DNA of 64,000 nt from Cryptomeria japonica (GCF_030272615.1 NC_081408.1:609496173-609560172); one strand, 5' to 3'. Positions 35,897 through 48,552 are shown, numbered from the stretch's first letter. Notes: generated by a model from the letters alone, not told the origin. Made by a program: numbers and translations.

Positions 35897-38034
35897 TCAA
35901 AGCCCTAGTCGGATGAACTCGGAGACTCGGAAACCGATGGCATTATGCAACACCGCAAGTATGACACTAATGACAATGGGGGCCAACAAAAACATTGCAC
36001 AAAAGAAGAATACTGCCAACTTATAATACTCTTTCCTCAGCTGTAGAAATATGGCCAAGGAAAATGAAATCATCATGCTGTAGAGGGCCATTGATAAGAT
36101 AGCTGCGCTTCCACCAACCGCCAAACTCCGATAGCGACGGAAAAAGGTTGCGTAGGCTAGAAGGATTGCTGCTGCCATTGAAAAGCAAAATGCCAGCCAA
36201 TCGAAGATTACAAAACTTTGGAAAGAAATATCGGCGGACAGACCCCTTTTATCCTTGTGATCATGGGCTGGCAGGGTGAAGGCCGCCTGAAATGTGACCG
36301 TTGCAATCAATATGGCACATACAGAAAGACTGTTGATTTTTGTCGTATACTTTTTATCACTTGGGAATGGATTCGACGTTCCTCTTGTCCGGTTTGCCGC
36401 CTCCACTCCTGCGATCCCATTCTTTCTGCTCAGGAACCACCAAATCTGCAGCAACATCAATGCGGTTTAATCATAACTAGGCTTATGTTAGTTCCATATA
36501 AAACTATACTGAAAGCAAAATAACTGGCAAGTGAAGTTAAGAAAAAAAGTTTTACGCACTGCAAAGTAGGGAGACAATGGTTCTTCTTCGAAGTTTTGAT
36601 TTGCTATGTCTAGGGCAGTGTATCCATTGTTGTCAGCTATATTAATTATCCTACCGAAACGCACCAAATATCTTACAACACCCACTTTAGCATTTTCAAC
36701 GGCATAGTGTAGAGCAGTTTTACCGTCTTCATCTCTTATATCACCACAGTCTTGTGCAAAGTTGAGTATGCATCTCACAACATCCGTATGTCCATGTTGT
36801 GCTGCTAAGTGAAGTGCAGTCTGTTTTTTGATTTTATCCTTTGTAAACGAAGCAGAAGTATCACAATGCAACAGCTTACGAACAATGCTCTTCCTACACC
36901 CATGTAAGGCTGCAATATGCAGTGGTGTCCTCCCCAAAAAGTAATCCGCTAGTTTGCAGAGTTGAGGGGCTTTGTTTATCAGTGTCTTAGCTACCTCTGC
37001 AGGAAAAGAACACATACAACGATGGATGACTATGAGAAATTAGTTAGGAAGAAAATAAATAGTTTTGATATCAATTGAAGAAAATAAAATCAAAGACAGA
37101 AATCAAAGATAGAAATTTCTTTTAAAAGTAGATGTCTTTTTATTCATTCAAAATTGAATACAAACACTTCTTGATCGCGAGATCAAGGATCAGCTGATCA
37201 TAAAGATAAGAGATGAAGATTTCATTGCAATCTACTTCTTTATATAGAGGTCTTTGGTACATAAATGCAAAGTAAAAATAGACAAACAAACATACATATT
37301 CATACACAATTACAATTTACATTTTTATAAAAATTATATATCATTAATTCTGGTTCTTCCTATACAAATGGGAGAACTTAATATTCCAACTCTACATATA
37401 ACTCTTATTTTTATCTCCATACTGATCACGTCACACAACTATTCATACTAAATGTTGAAATTAATATACCAACAAGTTAGATATACTACAAACAAAAAAA
37501 AACCTTAAAAATCTTTTATAAGTTGCATTCAATAGTACCTTCTTTCTTATAGAACAAGGCGTGGTGCAAACATGTCTGGCCGTCAAATCTTGCGTAGCAA
37601 TGAGAATCTGTCTTTGGAAACAACATTTCGAGTGCATTGCAACGGCCATATGCGGATGCTATGAAGAGGGGAGACTCGCCTTTGTTGTTGCGAATGCCTA
37701 CGAGCTCTGCATCATATTCAATTAACATTTTCACGATTTGGTCATCATCTCCTCCTTTCACAGCCTTGTGCAACGCGCTGTTCCCCTCTTCATTTTGAGC
37801 TCTCAGGAAACTATGCTCTTGGTTTGCTTCTTCATCTGATTGCGCTCTGACGTATCGAAGAAGCCTTTTTATGAAGTCCGTACGACCATGACAGGCAGAT
37901 ATATGTAAAACAGTGTCTCCTATGTGGGAAACCAGTGCGAGAATGTTAATATTCCGCGTCTGCATCATCTCCTCCAGTGCTGCAACTTCGCCCGACACGG
38001 CTGCTTTGTACAGCTCTGTGCTCATTCTTTCCAT
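35897..38034 (-). CDS. Gene B: ankyrin-repeat, PGG-domain membrane protein (ACD6-like), three exons
   Basis: Exons on - are 38034-37539, 36996-36560 and 36445-35897. Introns of 542 and 114 bp have GT...AG ends at the same codon positions as in gene A, and exon 2 has the same length (437 bp). The product has 493 residues and starts MERMSTELYKAAVSGEVAAL. Ankyrin repeats (NSALHKAV, RTPLHIAAL, QTALHLAAQ, KTALHYAV, YTALDIA) fill residues 1-311. The PGG domain (LSVCAILIATVTFQAAF) and four membrane segments follow. It ends 25 residues earlier than gene A, because small changes after FIRLGL bring a stop at 35899-35897. Intron 1 is longer than in A. Role as for gene A: a membrane protein possibly acting in defence signalling, by family inference. 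Confidence 0.88.
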
Positions 38035-38194
38035 TTAGCCTATGACTATCCACAAGTATGCCTATGTTCAAGCTGATTTACGGGCAATGTAAGAAAAGCC
38101 GAGACTGGTATTAAACAGATGGTTTCTCTTTCCCAATTCAAGCAGAAGTTTCGCTTCTTGTTCAAGCTCGTCTGTGGTAAAAGGAAAAGAGTGC

Positions 38195-38215
38195 TGACGT
38201 ATTTGATGCCTTATG
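38195..38215 (-). promoter_or_regulatory. Conserved composite ACGT box upstream of gene B
   Basis: TGACGTATTTGATGCCTTAT lies 161 bases before the gene B start codon and is the inverted equivalent of 2663-2686. One of the two ACGT cores has become TTATG. Confidence 0.5.
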
Positions 38216-38399
38216 TTCAATGACAGGGCATAAAGGTACTAAATAAAATTGGCAGGAGGGTAAAGAAGATTCTTTTTAAATCCTCAAAGAAATTAGGAGA
38301 GTATGAGGTGAGTTATAATTTAACATCATGGAATTTTTTTTTTTTCGTATTTCCAGAAAGATAAAGAAAATTTGCAGAAGAATAAAGAAGCTTTTTATT

Positions 38400-38539
38400 T
38401 TCTGTCCTATTCAAAAGGATGTTCAAAAGCTGATTTACGGGCAATGTGAAAAGAAGGTTCGACTAATCTCACGCAATTGGTTTCTATGCCCCACACAAAT
38501 TCGATACTTCTTGATTATAAAAATGTCTTCTTCTTGTTC
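38400..38539 (-). repeat. Partial second copy of the gene B 5' UTR
   Basis: CAAAAGCTGATTTACGGGCA at 38425 followed by ATGT repeats the sequence just upstream of gene B (38070-38095), followed by similar TTGGTTTCT and TTCTTGTTCAAG segments. It is a local direct duplication of the leader region without the coding exon. Confidence 0.6.
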
Positions 38540-38992
38540 AAGTTCATCTTTTGAAAAAGAAAATGGGTTATGGCTTAGGTAATGATAAGGCATACAGGTA
38601 CAATAGAAGACATAAAATTTAATAATGGGAAAAGAAAAATGATAGGAAATAAGAAGATTATTTAGAAATGACAAAAAAATAGAAGAGCAAAGGAAAGGGG
38701 TTGGTAAGCTCATCTTTCTAAAAAGAAAATGGGTAATGGCTTAGGTGAATGACAAGGCATACAAGTACAATACAAGACATAAAATTTAGCAATGGGAAAA
38801 GAAAACAATAGAAAATAAGAAGATCCTTTCAAAATGATTAAAAAAAAAATAGAAGAGCAAGGGAGAGGGGTCACTAAGTTCATCTTTTGAAAAAGAAAAT
38901 GAATAAACAATGGGAAAAGAAAAACGATAGAAAATAAGAAGATTCTTTCGAAATGATAAAAAAAATAAAAGAGCAAGGGAGAGAGGTCACTA
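38540..38992 (+). repeat. Three tandem units (166, 170 and 117 bp) upstream of gene B
   Basis: Units starting at 38540, 38706 and 38876 begin AAGTTCATCTTTTGAAAAAG (or a close variant) and share CAATGGGAAAAGAAAA, ATAAGAAGAT and AGAAGAGCAAGGGAGAGG. The third unit lacks an internal block of about 50 bases. ORFs across it are artefacts. Confidence 0.85.
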
Positions 38993-40364
38993 GTTGTATA
39001 GGGTCTAATAGTTGTACATCCATTTGTACTTATAATACCTAGTCTTGTAACATATCTATACTATATATTTTAAATAAATAAGTCAATTGTAAATAAAACA
39101 ATTACCAAATGTTGGTCAATAGTTGAACACATGGAAACCTATAAATGTTATATAAAAAAGACATAAATACGCTCATTAACAAGTAAAATAAATAATTTTT
39201 TATTTTAAATAAAATATCATTGCTCTTCACTATAAATGTATCATTTATAATTTACACCATAGAATAGTTTTTGTTCCCTTATATAAAAAAAATTAAAAGA
39301 TGAAGAAAATTGACAAAAGAAAATAGAAGACTTTTTTTTTTTTTTTAATTTTTAATTTTTTCAAATATATGAAAATATAGGGTATTAAATATTATAGAAT
39401 ATTTATTATAGAATATTTTAACTATCATTTTTTCAAATGATCTATTCTAATTTTTTAGAAAGAAAATTCATACATTTTTTTTTTTTAAATATTTGAATTT
39501 ATTGAAATAATTAAAAAATAAAAATTAAATATTCTTTTAATTAAAATACTAATTTAAGAAAATTAAATATCAAATAATAAAGAGTAGATGAATATATATA
39601 TATATATTTTAAATTCTTTTGAAATGAATGAAAATATTTTTAAAATGTCCATTAATTTATAATATATAAAATATTATATATTGCAAAATATTTTCAATAT
39701 TATCTTAAAGAAAATATTATAAATATTTTATTAAAAATATATTTTTTTAATTAAAAAATATAAATTTAAGTTTATTTAAAAAATAATTTTAATCCTTTTT
39801 TTACATATATTTATTCATATATATTAAAATATAGAATTGAAATAAGTAAAGACCAACACGATTTAGAAGAAAGAAATATTTTTCTAATTTTTGGGAGATA
39901 GATCTAAGGGATCCCTTATCACATTTTTCACTGTTTTGTCAGTTTAGACACCCTCAAAATAGGGCACCTAATACAATAGTGTGCACTTTCAAACTCACTT
40001 TCAAGTTCTAAGTTCCTACCTTTGTTGTCTTTCTAGATTTCTATCCTATTACGTTCGTTTTGTATTTTCTAATTTATTGTTATTGCTACAATCATCATTT
40101 CCCTATCGTTAAATTTAAATCTCAAACACACACTTTATAATCTTGATTCTATTGTAACAAATGAATATACTTCCAAATGTTCAGCTCTCATATTAGAACT
40201 ATAGCTGAACTTATTTGTGTTCCAATGCTATGTTGTGGAGCTTTGAGATATTAGTTTGTATCCATAGGTCTAGGATTTTATTTCCATACATATCATTATA
40301 GTGAACTCGATTTGTCTTGCATTTGTATAATTTTTTATTTGGATGTACAAATCTAATTTATTTT
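38993..40364. other. AT-rich upstream flank of gene B
   Basis: 39300-39880 mirrors 1915-2560 upstream of gene A in inverse order. 39900-40364 contains nothing recognised. Confidence 0.5.
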
Positions 40365-41130
40365 AATAAATTTGATGTAACATTGGATTCCACTTGTCTA
40401 GGCATAGTAAAATAGATGTCTTTATTGTCTTTGTTGTTTCGAATTTAGAGGCTTGATCTTCTCATTGGATTGATTTTATGATTATGGATTAATTTTATAA
40501 TACACAAAATAATCCTTGACATACAACTATGTACTTTGTTCTTGTATTGCCTAATTTATTATAGATTAATGGTATTTAAAAATACTTTAAACAAATTATT
40601 AATTCATAAGAACTATACTCTCTATTGACTAAACCAACTTTATTGTCCTACTAATGATTAAAAACAAGACTCTTCAATTATAAAAATGCTATAAAATAAT
40701 TTGATGTAAAATTAAATTCCTTTTAAATACTTCAAAATACAACATTTCCTATTTCCTTTAATATTCAGACTTTTTCTATTAAGATAGTATATAAAATTGG
40801 TACAGAATTAAGCAGAGCTGGGCCTAAGGCCAACCAAAATACTGGCAGAACCCCCACAAGAACCAAAAACTGCCAGGAGTAGAACGAGCAAAAAGCATCA
40901 CATCATCACCGAGAAAGTATCAAAGGCAAGTAGAAACATTATACAAAATATAGCTGTGAATCAAGGACAACAACATATAAAAGCTATCCTCAACCATCAT
41001 AAAGAACCACACTAATTAATACTTAAATAAATATCTTTTACCAAAACATGATAACAAAATTGATCAAAGAGATATCAAATAGTAGAATAGGTAGGAATTA
41101 GTAAAGATATAAAATTTAAATTTTACTACT
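40365..41130 (-). repeat. Dispersed flank repeat, copy 3
   Basis: Colinear with 31290-32110 (TTTGATGTAACATTGGATTC, AGAGGCTTGATCTTCT, GATATCAAATAG). It lies immediately beyond copy D, where the coding exons of an ankyrin gene would be expected. About 40800-41050 has no counterpart and nothing recognised. Confidence 0.55.
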
Positions 41131-41160
41131 TTAGACAAACTTAGTACACATACCCTTAGA

Positions 41161-41490
41161 CGATCAAGTTGAATGGTCAAGCTGATTGACGTGGAATGTA
41201 AGAAAAGCCGAGACTGTTATTAAACAAATAGCTTCTTTGTGCCCATTTAAACAAAAGTTTCCGTCGTTGTTTTAGCTGTTCTCGAGAAAAAGACAATGAC
41301 GTAATGCCTTACGTGGAATAGTGTGATGACGTATTTGATTCCTTACGTGAGTAACAAGTCTTGCATATTGTGATACAAGATTCAAAATTTGCAAACTGGG
41401 TTAAGTAAAGAAATGTCATACAGTGGTAAGGGATAAGATACAAAACTTGCAAATTGGGAAAAGTATTATGGTCTCTTTTCTTGCTTGGCA
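41161..41490 (-). promoter_or_regulatory. Copy D: orphan promoter and 5' UTR of the ankyrin gene family
   Basis: Read on -, the sequence matches copy C upstream (41480-41345) and then the leader of genes A and B (GGAAACTTTTG, GGGCACAAAGAAG, CTTTTCTTACATTCC, CAGCTTGACCAT). It stops before the start codon. It holds two complete ACGT boxes, at 41297-41315 (TGACGTAATGCCTTACGTG) and 41326-41348. No ankyrin coding sequence follows; the flank repeat begins within 30 bases. Confidence 0.65.
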
Positions 41491-43514
41491 ATCCGTTTGA
41501 CTGCTCTATTTTATGTATATTTTTTTTCTTTGTATTGTTTTAATATTAAAAACAAATGCTAAACAACAATGGAGTTGATAACTCTTTCTTGATAGTGTGT
41601 TAGGGAAGAGTATCAGTTATCATCCATGTTCCAATAATCGTGCACTCTTTGTGCATCCAACCCTTCAGTTAAAATTTCACATATATAAATAGCTACTCAC
41701 TTTTTAGTCTTTATGTTTCATAATTGCCTCATTTGTGCACAACTACTGGATCATTTATATATAAGTATTGACAATTTTAAGTGCATGATTATTGGGACAT
41801 CTTTAAATAAGTATCGAGCAACACTTTGAAATGTGTAGTTTTTGACACTTGTGAATCCGACGATGTGCATTGTTACTACCCAAAAGTAGAACAATAACTA
41901 TAAGTAGTTAAGTTGCATACACATATAACAAAATAAATCGTCAAAGTCTGATGTACCTTTTGGAATCTATGGGGTGCACAAAGTTAGCTATAACGGCTAT
42001 TGGTAGGCTTCCCCTACTGCTCCTTTCTTAAATATACTATTTTCTTTTCGTTGTAATATTCAAGAATAAAATAAAAGCTACACAACTGCAACAAGCCAAA
42101 CATTCCTCATCAAAAAAGAATAAAATAAAAGATCAAACATAAGTATCATAGTATTTGTTGTTAGGTAATATTAAATTAAAATCATTTGACAATTTTTAGT
42201 TTTGTCTAGTGATCAAACAAACTATTTGGACCGATTAAAATCTAATATTTTTCTATTTTGTTATAAAATTATTTTTTTGTATAATCTAAATACATATTTC
42301 TTAAGTTGTTAAATTGTTAAAAGTATTTTATGACTATTTGATTGAGTAAAACAATTAGACCCTTATAAATAGATTTCATAGATTCACTATCAATATATAA
42401 TTAATTAGACATTTTTTTTTGTCATTTTTTATTTTTCTATAAATTGTGTTTTAAACTTAATTTCCCACTATTCCAAAATAATTGCACACTATGCCAATTT
42501 TTTTATTGCTAAAGAAAAGGCTAAGACAATTGTTTATACTAAGGTAGGTCATTATGGGTTGTAATAGATAAAATTGTCATTAGTAGTGAAAATTTGTATG
42601 AATTCATGAATAAAACTATGTGCAAAACTCATTATGTTATCTGTAACATTGGTGTAATTATTTAGGGTCACATACCCCAAATTAGTAAGTTGTACATGGT
42701 GATGTAGAGAAAGCACAAAGTCATCGTGGAAAATGATTGCTATTAGTACAATTTACATCAATGAAATACAAAAAGTCACAAATAGAAGAATGGAATTTAT
42801 CCCTTTTAGCATATTCATGTATTCAATATTGTTTTTCTGTCCATGCACATTTATAGACATGCAATTCATTCTTACATTTTAAATTTTATTATGTATAAAT
42901 ATTTCTACTTAGTTTTAAAATTTTAATATACCATTCACCCAACTTGTAAGGAAAAAAATATCAACAAGTAACTTGTCACAAAGTTTAAAGACAAGTTTAT
43001 CCTCTATAATCATCATTTCCCCCTAGGATTATGGTGAAGAATCACCAAGGAAAACAAAAATTGTTTCTAAATTTTTTAAATTCCTCTTTCTACTTTTTTC
43101 ATTATTGTTTTCCTTGTTATTGAATTAATTTTTAAATATTTTTTCCTAAATTCATTTTTTATGCTTCTCAACAATTATTTTCATCTTTAAAATTTTAATA
43201 TTATAGATTTCTATACTTTTGTATTTTTGCCAAGTTTTGGTAAGCTTTTTGTTGAATCCCAACTTTAAGTGTCCAAATCAAAATTTTGACTACCTAGTTT
43301 TCATCCTTTCTAAATTTTATAACTATGAATCATACATATAATGTGAAGTTAGTAGGGTTGCATCTTGATAGCCAATTCTTTTTCATATGACTATTAATAT
43401 GAGATGATATTATAACAACTTTTCATATACAAAAGTTTCCTCCATGAGCTTTTCCACAATCATTGTAACTATTTATCCATATTAACATACTATGAATGAG
43501 AGAGACAAAGAAAT
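41491..43514. other. AT-rich intergenic DNA, nothing recognised
   Basis: No coding or RNA feature could be supported on either strand. Confidence 0.5.
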
Positions 43515-43703
43515 CTATGAGAGAATTCCATATTACTGTTGCATTTATCCAAGTCAAGAACCTTGATAGCAACAATCTCTTTGAAAGGAATACAAAGTTC
43601 TCGATGCACCATTACACTCACATCTTGTCTCACTTCCTCATAATTTTGTAATTAGATGCATTTAATGAATACTTTTTCCTCTAACATTGAGCATTGAATT
43701 TTA
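43515..43703 (-). pseudogene. STE20-type protein kinase fragment, first kinase exon
   Basis: On the minus strand a possible ATG near 43703 is followed by NASNYKI, a one-base slip, then YEEVRQDVSVMVHREL and CIPFKEIVAIKVLDLDKCNS. This is the N-lobe of plant STE20/SPAK-like kinases (BLUS1-related), whose usual form is YxLYEEVGQGVSATVYRAxC(I/V)PFxEIVAIK(V/S)LDLE(K/R)CN. The ATP-site Lys (AIK) is kept, but the glycine loop is degraded (GQGVSA has become RQDVSV). Homology stops at about 43515, near the expected exon end, and no other exon is nearby. Confidence 0.75.
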
Positions 43704-45346
43704 GAACTAAGAAACTTATTTGAATGAAGAGTAACCTAATGAAAATGATTATTTAGACTTGCAAGATGACCCGACATTAGAAATACATGTTAAAAGACTT
43801 TGTTTGATGTTGGATATCACAAGAAGCATTCTTGCTACAATTTATTCTTACTACAATTTATTTCCCTAGCACTTAATCTTATAAAATAGAAACACATATT
43901 TAGATCTATTGATAATAAAAAAATTTGCATCTTGTCCATAAACTTGTTCTCTTTTTTCTTTTGCTTTTGTCAATTATGTTTTTGACAAAATATGGTTCTG
44001 AAAGGCTTTGTTTATTTGCTTGATATTTTGAATTTTTATGGGAGTATTTCATAGAAGGCTCCCCTATGTCATTTCATTTTTCCTAAAACTTTGTGATGGA
44101 TGTTTTTTATATAATATTTAATAGTTATTCTAGCTTCGCCCTTTTATTGAGAAAAAAAAAGCAATTTGTATCATGTTATTACAAACCTTTATTGGAGGCT
44201 TCAGAAAGAGAGAAAATGATAAAAAACCATTGCCCATAAAATTCTATCAAGAAGTATATATTTCCCACTTGATGATAGTTTAGCTAGCATGTAATCCATA
44301 GAAAAATCAATTGCATGAATCTATCATGATAAATACCCCAAATTTCAAAAGGAAATTCTTGATAGTTATAGATTAAATATTACAATCCATTATTAAATTC
44401 CAATTTGTTCACCATTGTCCCCAACAACTCCCTCTATTTAGGATCATAATTCACTTAACAAACAAGGTCACGTTGCTACGAAGTTTCTGCTTTGATATTT
44501 AGATAATTGGGTTGAGACTTGGAATCATTGTCCATATTTAATTATTTTTTATTAGTATTTTTTATGGTCAATAGTTAAACTATTACATTCTTGGTTGTAT
44601 CCCACAAAATCTATGTTGCTAGCAAGACATGAAACGAGGTTAGTTCAATTATTCTTAAAGCTAAGATTGAAATACAAGATATGTAGCACGCATGATAATA
44701 GGCATATCATAGAATCAATTAGGACACAGTTCTACTATATTGGGAAATTCTTAGGTCATCTTATTTATATTTTCAATTGGTGAATATGACACTGCCTCTC
44801 AAATATGCTTAAAAACTAGTGTAAATGTTGGTGTTCTCACCATAGAAGATAGTGCAAATGCAACATGGGCTATTACAATTGTTTTGAGATTGACAAAGTT
44901 TAAAATTCTAGTAGTTGATTTCTGCTTAAGCTATCATTCCCAAATTAAAAAAAACCTAGTTTAAAGAGATAAGGACCACCTTCACTTTACACTAATATTT
45001 AAAAATTATTCCATTAGATTAAAATCACGAGATAAATTTTGAAACTCTCTAATATTATATTTATTTTCAAAACCATAATTTTAAGGGATATTAATAATTA
45101 TGCTAGATGTAACTGAAATGAAAAAAACTATCACACAAATATTATAATTAAAATTAAATAAAAAATATAAATGATTTAAGATATACATATAAATGAGAAA
45201 CCTTTCCCTCCAATTATTTTAAATAGATAAAGATTAATTTTCAATGAATAAATAAACCTTAACATTAAAAAATATCATTTCAAAACTTCCCTCTTAAAAA
45301 AATTTACAACTTGAAATAGATCCCACAATATAATCCACATGGAGGT
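43704..45346. other. AT-rich intergenic DNA, nothing recognised
   Basis: No coding or RNA feature could be supported. A 62-codon ORF at 44595-44783 has no family resemblance. Confidence 0.5.
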
Positions 45347-46090
45347 TGTAGACACCTAAAATTGCCCTGCTTAATTAAATAAATATTTTTATTATTTTAT
45401 TCTAATTCTTATATTAATTAAATAAATTCTTATTTATTTAATTAATTCATTAATCCTCTTCTAAGTCTTTCCTCATTTAAATAAATACTTTAATTTATTT
45501 AAATTATCATTTTCCTAAATTAAATAAATATTTTATTTATTTAATTGATCCTACTTCCTCTATTAATTAAATAAATCTTTATTTATTTAATTAATTCATT
45601 GGCCTTTTCTACATATGACACATGTCATTCATCTCTTAATTCTTCTCTTACCTGCCCCCTTTATCATTAAATTATTTCCTCTACCTACCCTTTAATCCTA
45701 GCCGACCTTTTATCTGTACAGCTCTTAATCTTATCCCTCCATTTCTTATAGTGTTATCTATATAAGAGGATGCCCTCTTCCTAATCATCCCTAATGACTA
45801 CATCAATCAAGCCTTCTTGTGATCAAGCTATCAACCATAATTTGATCTTTGTTGAGCTCTTGTGCAAACATAAAATCTGAGAGCAAATATATCAAACAAG
45901 ATCAATGGAGATAGGAGACAATGGAGATTGAAACCCTACTAGACATGTGAATGGTACATCTTGTTTTGTTATTTCTTATTTGCATTATCTTAGGTATCTT
46001 CATTTGTGTATTGGTGAATGTTTCATTGTAGGACTTAGATTGTTTGTGGTTGAATCTTTATGGTTTTACAATAGTTTATCACCATCACTT
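45347..46090 (+). repeat. LTR of the TGTAGACACC family, plus orientation
   Basis: It starts TGTAGACACCTAAAATTGCC and is colinear with the inverted LTR at 25486-26208. AATTAAATAAAT words dominate its first 250 bases, a feature also seen in the LTRs at 4948 and 12637. The 3' end is uncertain (about 46090, ...CTTTGCA). Confidence 0.65.
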
Positions 46091-46549
46091 TGCATCATAT
46101 ATATTTTGGCATGTTAGGTGGGACTCTTGTCCCTTTTTGTTTTGACATCTTGTTTGCAGATTTGTGTTTTTGGAAAGTTGCAGGTTGGATTTTGTGACAA
46201 TTCTCTTTTATTCTGTGTCTATGACTGATCTTACCACATTTTTTATTGATCTTTATGTTTGCGACGATTTTGGTTGCATTTTTTATTTGTCTTTTTGTTT
46301 TGCAGATCTCAAATCCATAAATCACGTCTGGATTGTTTATTGTCATGTTTTTGATGTATTTTTTGTGTCCAGGTTTTGTATTATTGTGTTTATGTTTTAC
46401 AGGGTTGTTTTGCAGGTCTGGGTTCTTAAAATCGCACCTGGATGCTTTGTTTTCATGTCTACATCATATTTCTGCATCTGTGGCTGGTATACTTCGTTAG
46501 TCCGTAGAAAAGAGGCTAGGGTAAAACCAAAATTTGGAAACCCTAAGAT
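46091..46549 (+). other. Probable leader region after the LTR
   Basis: The sequence is T/G-rich with repeated TTTTGCAGATCTC/TTTTGCAGGTCTGG words, as in untranslated leaders of such elements. The 130-codon ORF over it (46164-46556) is hydrophobic and cysteine-rich in a way typical of T-rich non-coding DNA, so I do not call it a gene. Confidence 0.35.
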
Positions 46550-46990
46550 AAAGTAAAATGAAAAACTGGAAACCCACAAATATTTTGATGTGGATACCCT
46601 GTAAGGGGAAAAAACACGGTGGGAAACCTTACCCACAATCAGATGATACTACTGCACATAGTATGTGTATACAAATGAGGTCTGCACATGCAGAAAGGTT
46701 GACCGCCTAGAGCACACTGCTCAAATGGAAGTTGCAATGACTATAGTAGGATGGTTAAATCCTAGAATAATGTATTGCTTCAAAGTGCATCTACAATGGT
46801 GGATTCAGTACTAGTTTAAGCTCTGATAAACACCTTCAAACCTTCCTTGAACATTCAAATGATGTCTTCTTGATTCGCTCTATGATCTGCTCATATGATC
46901 TTCAATATTTGCACATACCAAGTTACAATACCTGTCACAACCATCCTTTATCACTTTTTGATTTGATACAATTCTATTATATTTTTGGTT
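46550..46990 (-). repeat. Copia LTR fragment related to 21527-22290
   Basis: It shares AACACGGTGGGAAACC-like, GAGGTCTGCACATGCAG, CTAGAGCACACTGCTCAA and GTACTAGTTTAAGCTC segments, in the same order, with 21720-21970. Ends are not defined. Confidence 0.5.
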
Positions 46991-48500
46991 GAGATATTGA
47001 AAATGATTGAATAAATATTATAAAAGAATAAAAAATGGACACACACACACACACTTGGAGAATATAATTATTTTTATTTTATTTTCCCACTCCCAATTAT
47101 GGTACATGTTGTAGGAGGAATTAAAAGGTTCTAGAGGAATCTTCAATGCCTTGCATGTAACTCCCCCACTAGGTTTTTAATCAATTTGCATGAGTCCAAT
47201 ATTGGAAAAGAATCTCATTCTTAATTAATTTCTCTAGATAGTGGAATTAAGGGATTTTTCCTATATATTGTATGCAAGTTTTCAAAAAAGGGAGTCGATT
47301 ATGTTTTGAATTTTTTTTTTCCCAAGTAGTAGGATCTTCTTTGATAGTCTCATTTTCATTGTAGGATTGTTAAGTTGTTCTTGAAGATTTCTCTCAAGTT
47401 GCAAGGAAGGATCTAAAAAGGATAGTTAGAAGATTGGAGAGGATTCAACATCGAGCTTTGATAAGCCAGGTTCTCTTCCTTTGTCATCTTTCATTTACAT
47501 ATGAAAAAAAATTATATTATCAAAAAATATAGCTTCTAGATCTTCCTTTATATAAATTAGATTGCAAATCTTTTCTTCTTATTTAGGGATAAATATTGAT
47601 AAAAGTACTTTTCATATAATGCATGTAAAAGATAGCTTTTTAATTTTCTCTAGAAAAAAATATATATCAGATCTTGCTTTTGCTTTTCCAAAATTTTTAG
47701 ATCTTTGCAAAAAATCATATTTCCTTTATTTAAATTTCTTTTTCTAAGATTAAACTCTTCTTTGTGTGATTAAATGATAATCACTTGTGTATGAATTCTT
47801 GTTCCTTATTATTCTTCTCTTAAATTCATTACTCTTGCTCTTGGATTGGAAATCTAAATGTAAATCTCATTTCTTTAATTAAATCTTACTTCCCTATGAA
47901 TAATCTTACCTCTGTGCGAATACAAGTTTGATCTTCTGCATATGAAGTTATTTAAATATTTTTTCTTTTTCCTATGAGTAAAAATCCATTTCTCTCTGAA
48001 TGTAGATTTGATCATAAATCTTAATTCCTTAAGAGCAGTCTTACTTCTCTGTGAATAGAAAAACGTCTGGAAATAAAACATAAACTTCACTATATCCATT
48101 ATTCTCTGTGGAAATAAAATATAAATCTGTCTCTGTGAATATTAGTTCCTGAAAATATTTCTCTGGAAGCTTTGTTTATCTCAACATAATCATCTATTTT
48201 TCAGTTATCTGTACATTGCTGAAACAAATTAATCTCTCTATGTTATTTCATTTTTGTGATTAAATTCATATTCTCATAATAATATTCCTTTTGTATATAT
48301 ATCTTTTATTTATATTTATATCTCTCTTATATATTTAATAAACTGGAAATAAGAAAAAAAAACCACACACACACACACACATTATTAAATTTATACCAAA
48401 ACGAAAATGAATATGCAAAATATCGCAAAGTGATTATTAAAAAAAAAAAGGTCTTCGAAATTTATTTCGAATAGGCATTATTGGGCATCATGCAGAGGGA
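46991..48500. other. AT-rich DNA with short (CA)n runs
   Basis: (CA)n lies at about 47041-47055 and 48364-48381. 47830-48170 repeats the word CTCTGTGAATA and variants. No gene is supported. Confidence 0.5.
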
Positions 48501-48526
48501 GGCGGTAATTAAGGTAACCACCAGGG

Positions 48527-48552
48527 GTAGTGGTACCCTCCACTACCCCTAC
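48527..48552. other. Small GC-rich hairpin
   Basis: GGGGTAGTGG and CCACTACCCC form perfect 10-base arms around TACCCT. It is 27 bases left of the large hairpin and shares its composition. Confidence 0.75.

Noticed and set aside
46164-46556. 130-codon Cys/Phe-rich ORF
   Set aside because: It lies in T-rich leader-like repeat DNA and has repeated TTTTGCAG words; the hydrophobicity follows from base composition.
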